This document shows, piece after piece, positions 25,536 through 30,245 of a DNA stretch of 30,245 bases. A program made the translations under genes and the position numbers. The stretch is taken from NCBI GenBank assembly GCA_045561575.1, contig JBJKXM010000062.1, positions 1 through 30,245 on the forward strand, given 5' to 3'. The DNA is from GCA-002715885 sp045561575. GTDB taxonomy: Bacteria > Bacteroidota > Bacteroidia > Flavobacteriales > BACL11. The stretch's first letter is position 1. Each line of letters begins with the position of its first letter. The notes under the pieces were generated by a model that was given only the letters and a program-made list of their open reading frames with translations, had not been told where the DNA came from and did not search any database.

Positions 25536-26714
25536 TTAGCTTAAATTTTTTAGTAATATTTTACATCCTTCTTCGATCTCATTTAATGTAATTGTCAAAG
25601 GAGGAGTAATTCTTATAGATCTGTCATTAAATAAGAAATAAAATAGTAGTAAGCCATCTTTCATACAACTTTCTACTATATAATTAATTTCATGATTATC
25701 ATATAAATCTATTGAAAGCATTAAACCTTTACCAGTAATACTTTTAATTTTTTCATGAACAAGCATTTTTCGAAATAAGGCTTCTTTTTCATTTATTTCT
25801 TCAACAATATTATTTTCTAAAATGAATTTTAATGTTGCATGACTTGCAGCACAATTAACTGGATGGCCACCAAATGTAGTTATATGTCCTAATTTTGGAT
25901 TAAATGTTAACTTATTCATATTATCCCAAGATGAAATAAAAGCTCCAATAGGAAATCCACCACCCATTCCTTTAGCAATGCATAGAATGTCAGGGATAAT
26001 TGGAGTATTTTCAAATCCAAAAAGTTTACCTGTTCTGCCATAACAGGTTTGTATTTCATCTAATATAATTAATACATCATGCTCCTTACATTTATTGTCT
26101 AATTCTTTAAGGAATTTATTATCAGCGATTTTAAATCCACTAGCACCTTGAATAGTTTCAATAATAACTGCAGCAGTTTTACAACTAATTGATTCTAATG
26201 ATTTTATATCATTAAAAACTATTTGTTTGCAATTGGGTAATAAAGGTCTGTATTTGGATTTATATTCTTCATTCCCCATTACACTAAGTGATCCTTGAGT
26301 AGATCCATGATACGAATCTTTACAGTATATTATCTCAGATCTACCAGTTATTCTTTTAGATAACTTCATAGCACCTTCAATTGCTTCAGTTCCAGAATTA
26401 GTAAAATATGAGGTAGATAGCTTATTCGGTAAGTTATCAGCAAGTAATTTTGCTAATTTGATTTGTGGTTCTTGGATATATTCACCATAAACCATAACGT
26501 GAGTATATTTATCAATTTGCTTCTTTGCAGCATTTAAAACTTTTTCATTTGAATGTCCTAGTGAAGTAGCTGAGACACCAGCAATAAAATCTAGATATTT
26601 TTTATCATTTATATCAAAAATATATGAACCATGGGCTTTGCTTATTTGTAGTAAAGAGGGATATGGAAAAGTTTGAGCTTGATATTTTTTAAAAATATCT
26701 ACTGCTGTATTCAT
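25536..26714 (-). CDS. Class III (PLP-dependent) aminotransferase, acetylornithine/ornithine type
   Basis: A 392-residue aminotransferase of the subgroup III family. LDFIAGVSATSLGHSNEKV, SYFTNSGTEAIEGAMKLSKR and YHGSTQGSLSVMGN match the conserved PLP-phosphate region. ILDEIQTCYGRTGKLFGFE includes Asp219, and IAKGMGGGFPIGAF places the PLP-binding Lys at 248. GHITTFGGHPVNCAA follows. The family includes acetylornithine, ornithine and 4-aminobutyrate aminotransferases. A close resemblance to ArgD is not enough to assign the substrate, so no gene name is given. It is the last gene of the transketolase operon, starting four bases after the C-half stop. The 46 bases to the convergent pcm gene contain no strong terminator. 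Confidence 0.88.
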   Translation of the reverse strand: MNTAVDIFKKYQAQTFPYPSLLQISKAHGSYIFDINDKKYLDFIAGVSATSLGHSNEKVLNAAKKQIDKYTHVMVYGEYIQEPQIKLAKLLADNLPNKLSTSYFTNSGTEAIEGAMKLSKRITGRSEIIYCKDSYHGSTQGSLSVMGNEEYKSKYRPLLPNCKQIVFNDIKSLESISCKTAAVIIETIQGASGFKIADNKFLKELDNKCKEHDVLIILDEIQTCYGRTGKLFGFENTPIIPDILCIAKGMGGGFPIGAFISSWDNMNKLTFNPKLGHITTFGGHPVNCAASHATLKFILENNIVEEINEKEALFRKMLVHEKIKSITGKGLMLSIDLYDNHEINYIVESCMKDGLLLFYFLFNDRSIRITPPLTITLNEIEEGCKILLKNLS

Positions 26715-26718
26715 AATT

Positions 26719-27654
26719 TTATTTTCTAGCTACTACTTTATTAGCAGCATTAATAATATCATTAGAGGTCAAGCCATATTTCTCCATAAGTTGTCTTGGT
26801 GTTCCACTTTCTCCAAATGTATCATTTACTCCAACCATCTCCAATGGTGATGGTAACTCTCTTGAAAGTAGTTGAGCAATACTATCACCTAATCCACCAT
26901 TTAGCATATGTTCTTCAGCGGTAACAATACATTTTGTTTTTTGTACTGATTTTATAATAGCTTCAGAATCTAATGGTTTAATTGTATGGATATTAATTAC
27001 ATCAGTACTTATATTTTGTTCATTAAGTTTTTTAGCGGCTTCTAAGGCTTCCCAAACTAAATGACCAGTTGCAACAATAGTAACATCATTTCCTTCTTGT
27101 AAATGTACAGCTTTACCAATAATAAATTCTTGATTATCATTAGTGAAATTTGGTACTTTTGGCCTTCCAAATCTTAAATAAACAGGCCCAATATGTTCTG
27201 CAATTGCTAAGGTTGCAGCTTTAGTTTGATTATAATCACAAGGATTTATTACCGTCATATGAGGAAGCATTTTCATCATTCCTAAATCCTCCAATACTTG
27301 GTGAGTTGCACCATCTTCACCTAAAGTTACTCCAGCATGAGATGCACATATTTTTACATTTTTATTAGAGTAAGCTATAGACTGTCTTATTTGATCGTAT
27401 ACTCTAGAGGTTGAAAAATTAGCAAATGTTCCAGTAAAAGGAATTTTACCTCCAATAGTCATACCAGCAGCAATTCCCATCATATTTGCTTCAGCGATTC
27501 CTACTTGAAAGAAACGTTCAGGATGATTGTTTTGGAAGTCATTCATTTTTAATGAACCTGTTAAATCAGCACAAAGTGCAACAACATTTTCATTAGTCTT
27601 TCCTAATTCTGTCAATCCTGCACCAAAACCAGATCTAGTATCTTTCATTTCCAT
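26719..27654 (-). CDS. Transketolase, C-terminal half (split subunit)
   Basis: A 311-residue protein with the pyrimidine-binding and C-terminal domains of transketolase. The catalytic Glu that activates thiamine pyrophosphate is Glu55 in FFQVGIAEANMMGIAAG. SHAGVTLGEDGATHQVLEDL is the typical substrate-binding histidine and glycine region, and AEEHMLNGGLGDSIAQLL lies in the C-terminal domain. Together with the separately encoded N-half (29021-29866) it should form the enzyme that transfers two-carbon ketol groups in the pentose phosphate pathway. The ATG at 27654 lies one base after the stop of the VWA C-terminal piece; an alternative ATG at 27648 is two codons further in. The halves are normally adjacent; here a VWA gene lies between them. 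Confidence 0.93.
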   Translation of the reverse strand: MEMKDTRSGFGAGLTELGKTNENVVALCADLTGSLKMNDFQNNHPERFFQVGIAEANMMGIAAGMTIGGKIPFTGTFANFSTSRVYDQIRQSIAYSNKNVKICASHAGVTLGEDGATHQVLEDLGMMKMLPHMTVINPCDYNQTKAATLAIAEHIGPVYLRFGRPKVPNFTNDNQEFIIGKAVHLQEGNDVTIVATGHLVWEALEAAKKLNEQNISTDVINIHTIKPLDSEAIIKSVQKTKCIVTAEEHMLNGGLGDSIAQLLSRELPSPLEMVGVNDTFGESGTPRQLMEKYGLTSNDIINAANKVVARK

Positions 27655-27655
27655 T

Positions 27656-28228
27656 TTAATAAATTTTAATTAATTGTGATTTTCCTGATTTAATAACAAA
27701 TGTTTCCTCATTTGTATAAATATATTTCTTTGATGATTTAGCTCTATAAATAACGGTATATTTTCCTGGTAATAAGGTTAGTTTATATTGGTTTGATTCT
27801 CCATTAAATTTATAAATCTCAGTTAATTTATCTCCGTCATTCAGATAAACTCCACCATATCCATTTGCAGGTAATAAAATATTAACTAGTCCAGTGCTTG
27901 GTAGCTGTAATTTTGTTAACTGATTTTGATTTATTCTAATATTATTGAAGTATTGTCTTGGCAATGTAAGTAACTCAATATCATAAAAACCTGTTAAATA
28001 TTTTTGTGTTTTATTAATATTTTGAACATTAATGGTTTCTCTTTCTCCTTTTTTTCTTATAATAAACTGATAGTCTTCTTTTGTATTAATTATAATTTTT
28101 AATTTTCCTTGCGGAGTTTTTAAAGGAATTATAGTATGTTTTCCAGGTTGAATAGTAATAATATCAGATTCAACTGGAGGAATTGTATGTGCAATAACTT
28201 TATATTTTAATACAGGATCAATAATCAT
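27656..28228 (-). CDS. C-terminal part of the VWA-domain protein, displaced by a frame change
   Basis: A 190-residue open frame (MIIDPVLKYKVIAHTIPPVES ...) with no signal peptide. It is best read as the continuation of the VWA gene upstream, in the -1 frame. If one base is added to the G run at 28242-28246, the upstream Met-Gly joins GNPDT and then this frame, giving one ~459-residue protein. A TAG at 28250-28252 closes this frame just upstream, so the switch must lie within about 25 bases. The sequence is beta-rich, with alternating strands (GKHTIIPLKTPQGKLKIII, KQ-type patterns, PGKYTVIYR), resembling a chain of beta-sandwich repeats. The internal ATG overlaps the upstream stop as ATGA, so it could also be translated by coupling. 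A genuine separate gene is less likely. Its function is unknown. Confidence 0.7.
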   Translation of the reverse strand: MIIDPVLKYKVIAHTIPPVESDIITIQPGKHTIIPLKTPQGKLKIIINTKEDYQFIIRKKGERETINVQNINKTQKYLTGFYDIELLTLPRQYFNNIRINQNQLTKLQLPSTGLVNILLPANGYGGVYLNDGDKLTEIYKFNGESNQYKLTLLPGKYTVIYRAKSSKKYIYTNEETFVIKSGKSQLIKIY

Positions 28229-29031
28229 TGTATCAGGGTTACCCCCATACTATTCATAGTATGTACAAAGTTATATTTTACAATATCTGTAAAATTATCA
28301 TAGAATGTAAGTGGAACGTCTGTTTCAGTTGGATTACCAAGAGAGTCAAGTAAATTAACTTGTGTAGTTGTATTATCTACAACGTGAGATATAACAATAT
28401 TTAAAATATTTGAGAAGTCTCTTTCATTTGCAGCATCAAAAAAAGTTCCTACACAATCCAGATTATCTTTCCATGATTTATCTAAACCTATTCCAATTAC
28501 AAAAGGTTTAAGAATAATTCCTTTTTTTGCAAACAATCTAGAAACAGCACATGGATCCATACCGCATTCTTCTTTACCATCAGTAATTAATATTACAATA
28601 TTTCTTGAATTATCAAGAGGAAAATCTGCAGCAGCTTCCTCAAGTGATTTAGCAATAGGAGTGGTTCCTTTTGCTCGAATCATGCTTAATTTTCCTTTAA
28701 TTCTATCAGCAAAAACATTAGAAGGAATAAAATTAATTTCTAATCTTGTATCGTCACAATCTTGCGGAGGAAAACTTCTTTGATGCCCATAGACTCTAAG
28801 TCCAAGCTCTAGATTTTTTACATCTTTAAGCGAATCTGTAATATTTGTTAGTAGTTGTTTTGCAATATCAATTTTTCTTCCACTTTGCCATCTACCAAGC
28901 ATGGATTGTGAAGCATCAAAAACAAATAAAATTCTATTTACAGGTTCTTGTTTTTTTTGTGAAAATACTTCTACAGAGAGTAGAATACTCAATATAAAAA
29001 ATATTATTATTGATTTTTTGTTAGTAATCAC
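28225..29031 (-). CDS. Secreted von Willebrand A domain protein, N-terminal part (interrupted by frame change)
   Basis: About 268 residues before a premature TGA. Residues 1-26 are a signal peptide (IIIFFILSILLSVEVFSQ). The VWA domain has a complete metal-dependent adhesion site: DASQS (Asp40, Ser42, Ser44 counting from TTG 29034), a Thr in KGTTPIA (~124-125) and Asp152 in ITDGKEE. Cysteines at CDD and GMDPC may pair. The last in-frame residues (MNSMGVTLIQ) are out of phase with the following frame (27656-28228); joining yields one protein. No ATG precedes the domain: the possible starts are GTG 29031 (chosen) or TTG 29034, both inside the end of the transketolase N-half. It sits between the two transketolase genes. 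The role of a VWA protein there is unknown. Confidence 0.8.
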   Translation of the reverse strand: MITNKKSIIIFFILSILLSVEVFSQKKQEPVNRILFVFDASQSMLGRWQSGRKIDIAKQLLTNITDSLKDVKNLELGLRVYGHQRSFPPQDCDDTRLEINFIPSNVFADRIKGKLSMIRAKGTTPIAKSLEEAAADFPLDNSRNIVILITDGKEECGMDPCAVSRLFAKKGIILKPFVIGIGLDKSWKDNLDCVGTFFDAANERDFSNILNIVISHVVDNTTTQVNLLDSLGNPTETDVPLTFYDNFTDIVKYNFVHTMNSMGVTLIQ

Positions 29032-29866
29032 CAAGTGTTTCAGTATTTTGAGCTAAAGCTATTTCAAGTTGTTCATCATTAGGAGCATTTCCGTGCCATT
29101 TATGTGTTCCCATCATAAAGTCAACACCATTACCCATTTCAGTGTGAAGTAAAATAACAATTGGCTTTCCTTGTTTTGTCATTTCTTTTGCATTAGATAA
29201 AACAGTAGAAATTGATTTAAGATCATTACCATTTTTCTCCTCAAGGACTATCCAGTCAAATGCTTCAAACTTAGCTTTTAGATTACCCATTGGAAGAACA
29301 TCATCAATTTCTCCGTCTATTTGTTTTTTATTATAGTCAATAGTAGCAATTATATTGTCAATTTTATTTGCAGAGGCATACATCACAGCTTCCCAAATTT
29401 GTCCTTCTTGTAACTCCCCATCACCATGAAGTGAAAAGACTAATTGATCATCTTTATTTAATTTTTTAGTAATAGCTGCTCCAATTGCTACAGACAACCC
29501 TTGTCCAAGTGAACCTGTTGCAACTCTAATACCTTCTAATTTTTCATGAGTAGTTGGATGGCCTTGTAATCTACTATTTATCTTTCTAAATGTAGCTAAT
29601 TCTTTGATGTCGAAATAACCAGATCTAGCTAAAACAGAGTATAGAACTGGTGAAATATGTCCATTGGATAAAAAGAATAAATCCTCATTTATTCCATTCA
29701 TATCAAATTCTGTATTGTGTTTGAGATGATTAAAATATAAAGTTGCTAAAAATTCAGTACAACCTAATGATCCTCCAGGATGTCCCGAACTATTTGCATG
29801 AACCATCCTTAAAATATCTCTTCTAATCTGAATGCATAAATCCTCTAGTTCTTGAACTGTTTTCAT
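29021..29866 (-). CDS. Transketolase, N-terminal half (split subunit)
   Basis: A 281-residue protein with the thiamine-pyrophosphate-binding domain of transketolase. The cofactor motif starts with GDGELQEGQ (148-156) and ends at Asn179 in IDYNKKQIDG. His29 in SSGHPGGSLG and the loops LSNGHISPVLY and GSLGQGLSVAIG are typical. Substrate-binding His lies in QGHPT and in GTHKWHG. It should assemble with the C-half at 26719-27654 to act in the pentose phosphate pathway. It is the first gene of a five-frame minus-strand run. A TAnnTTTG box lies 17 bases before the ATG at 29866. Its final codons are overlapped by the start of the VWA gene. Confidence 0.94.
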   Translation of the reverse strand: MKTVQELEDLCIQIRRDILRMVHANSSGHPGGSLGCTEFLATLYFNHLKHNTEFDMNGINEDLFFLSNGHISPVLYSVLARSGYFDIKELATFRKINSRLQGHPTTHEKLEGIRVATGSLGQGLSVAIGAAITKKLNKDDQLVFSLHGDGELQEGQIWEAVMYASANKIDNIIATIDYNKKQIDGEIDDVLPMGNLKAKFEAFDWIVLEEKNGNDLKSISTVLSNAKEMTKQGKPIVILLHTEMGNGVDFMMGTHKWHGNAPNDEQLEIALAQNTETLGDY

Positions 29867-30027
29867 AAAATTATAATTTCATCAAATTTAAAATTTACGT
29901 TTAATTTTTTCATTTATTAAAAAAATATATAAACCTATTTATTAACGTATTATTGACAATCTATATTTTTTAGATTAATAGATATTTAATTAATGAAATG
30001 ATTAATATTGCAAACTAAATTTCTTCT
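29867..30027. other. Divergent intergenic region (transketolase operon / ychF)
   Basis: The longest non-coding stretch in the window, 161 bases, very AT-rich. It holds the transketolase promoter box at 29883-29890, a short inverted repeat (AATCTA at 29959-29964 with TAGATT at 29971-29976) and an imperfect ychF promoter box near 30003. No RNA gene or operator could be supported. Confidence 0.6.
29883..29890 (-). promoter_or_regulatory. Bacteroidota -7 promoter box (TAAATTTG) of the transketolase operon
   Basis: Exact TAnnTTTG match on the minus strand, 17 bases before the ATG at 29866, giving a leader of about ten bases. No clear -33 TTG is present at 17-23 bases. Confidence 0.45.
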
Positions 30028-30245
30028 ATGGCTTTAAAATGTGGTATTGTTGGTCTTCCTAATGTTGGTAAATCTTCTTTGTTTAATTGTTTATCTAAAG
30101 CAAAAGCTCAATCTGAGAATTTTCCTTTTTGTACAATAGAACCAAATATTGGTGTAATTTCAGTTCCAGACACAAGATTAGATGAAATATCTAAACTTGT
30201 TAAACCACAAAAAATTATTCCTACAACTGTAGAGATAGTTGATAT
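30028..30245 (+). CDS. ychF: Redox-regulated ATPase YchF (5' part, continues beyond window)
   Basis: The frame starts at ATG 30028 and stays open to the right edge, giving 72 residues of an about 360-residue protein. The P-loop GLPNVGKSS (9-17), followed by NCLSKAKAQSENFPFCTIEPN and GVISVPDTRLDEISKLVKP, is diagnostic for YchF/OLA1, an Obg-family ATPase that binds ribosomes and responds to stress. The NFPFCTIEPN switch segment is the family signature. It is divergent from the transketolase operon across 161 bases. A near match to a promoter box (TAATATTG, 30003-30010) lies upstream. Confidence 0.95.
   Translation, partial: MALKCGIVGLPNVGKSSLFNCLSKAKAQSENFPFCTIEPNIGVISVPDTRLDEISKLVKPQKIIPTTVEIVD

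Noticed and set aside
25536..26714. Calling the class III aminotransferase argD
   Set aside because: No arginine biosynthesis genes adjoin it, and active-site motifs alone do not separate acetylornithine from other class III substrates.
28242..28246. Programmed -1 ribosomal frameshift site in the VWA gene
   Set aside because: The sequence does not give a canonical X-XXY-YYZ heptamer in the upstream frame and I see no clear downstream stem. A base-count change in the homopolymer is simpler; slippage remains a lesser possibility and is noted in the finding.
26719..29866. Mobile element inserted between transketolase halves
   Set aside because: No transposase, terminal inverted repeats or target duplication are visible, base composition matches the neighbours, and the overlaps suggest an old arrangement.
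29959..29976. Terminator or operator hairpin in the transketolase/ychF gap
   Set aside because: Six-base AT-rich stem with a six-base T-rich loop is expected by chance in DNA of this composition; recorded only within the intergenic entry.

Overview
The window is about 30 kb of very AT-rich, almost gapless bacterial chromosome. It looks like a Bacteroidota genome, most likely a marine flavobacterium-like lineage. The reasons are the proteins themselves: type IX secretion (T9SS) C-terminal sorting domains, a CarboxypepD_reg/beta-barrel outer-membrane protein, a DUF5916 protein, a DUF4294 protein, a BatA-type two-anchor protein and a split transketolase. In addition, at least eight transcription starts carry an exact TAnnTTTG box, the -7 element of the Bacteroidota housekeeping sigma factor. 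No insertion sequences, phage genes, CRISPR arrays, tRNAs or rRNAs are visible, and no stretch longer than about 160 bases lacks a gene.

Layout, left to right. (1) 1-746: the 3' end of a porin-like beta-barrel gene and a strong intrinsic terminator. (2) 773-3028: a large secreted choice-of-anchor B / fibronectin III protein with a T9SS tail, convergent with (3) a minus-strand pair at 3034-6919, a beta-barrel outer-membrane protein and a conserved cytoplasmic protein of unknown function. (4) 7026-10661, plus strand: a PhnP-like metallo-beta-lactamase hydrolase and a secreted thermolysin/fungalysin-type metalloprotease. (5) 10662-16925, minus strand: DUF5916 outer-membrane protein, LolD-like ABC ATPase, BatA-like membrane protein with a VWA-like site, and a dihydroorotase homologue that lacks catalytic residues. 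(6) 17007-18197: sucC. (7) 18192-19739, minus: an FAD-dependent dehydrogenase. (8) 19823-20404: a DUF4294 protein. (9) 20401-24716, minus: lipoprotein, 3-hydroxyacyl-CoA dehydrogenase, TIGR03032 protein and a secreted FG-GAP/VCBS protein. (10) 24839-25489: pcm. (11) 25536-29866, minus: a tightly packed operon of transketolase N-half, a VWA-domain protein, transketolase C-half and a class III aminotransferase. (12) 30028-end: the start of ychF.

The genes are mostly core metabolism (sucC, split transketolase, acyl-CoA dehydrogenase), protein repair (pcm) and cell-envelope or secretion functions. Three proteins carry T9SS tails and would be exported together by a system encoded elsewhere.

The most notable observations are as follows. 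The VWA gene lying between the two transketolase halves is split by a one-base frame change in a run of five G/C bases, so that two adjacent reading frames are really one ~459-residue protein. That gene also has no ATG start. The dihydroorotase homologue has lost the metal-binding HxH motif. The FG-GAP protein has a long charged N-terminal extension before its export signal. Several promoters sit so close to the start codon that their transcripts would be leaderless or nearly so. I did not find a convincing new multi-gene defence or mobile system.
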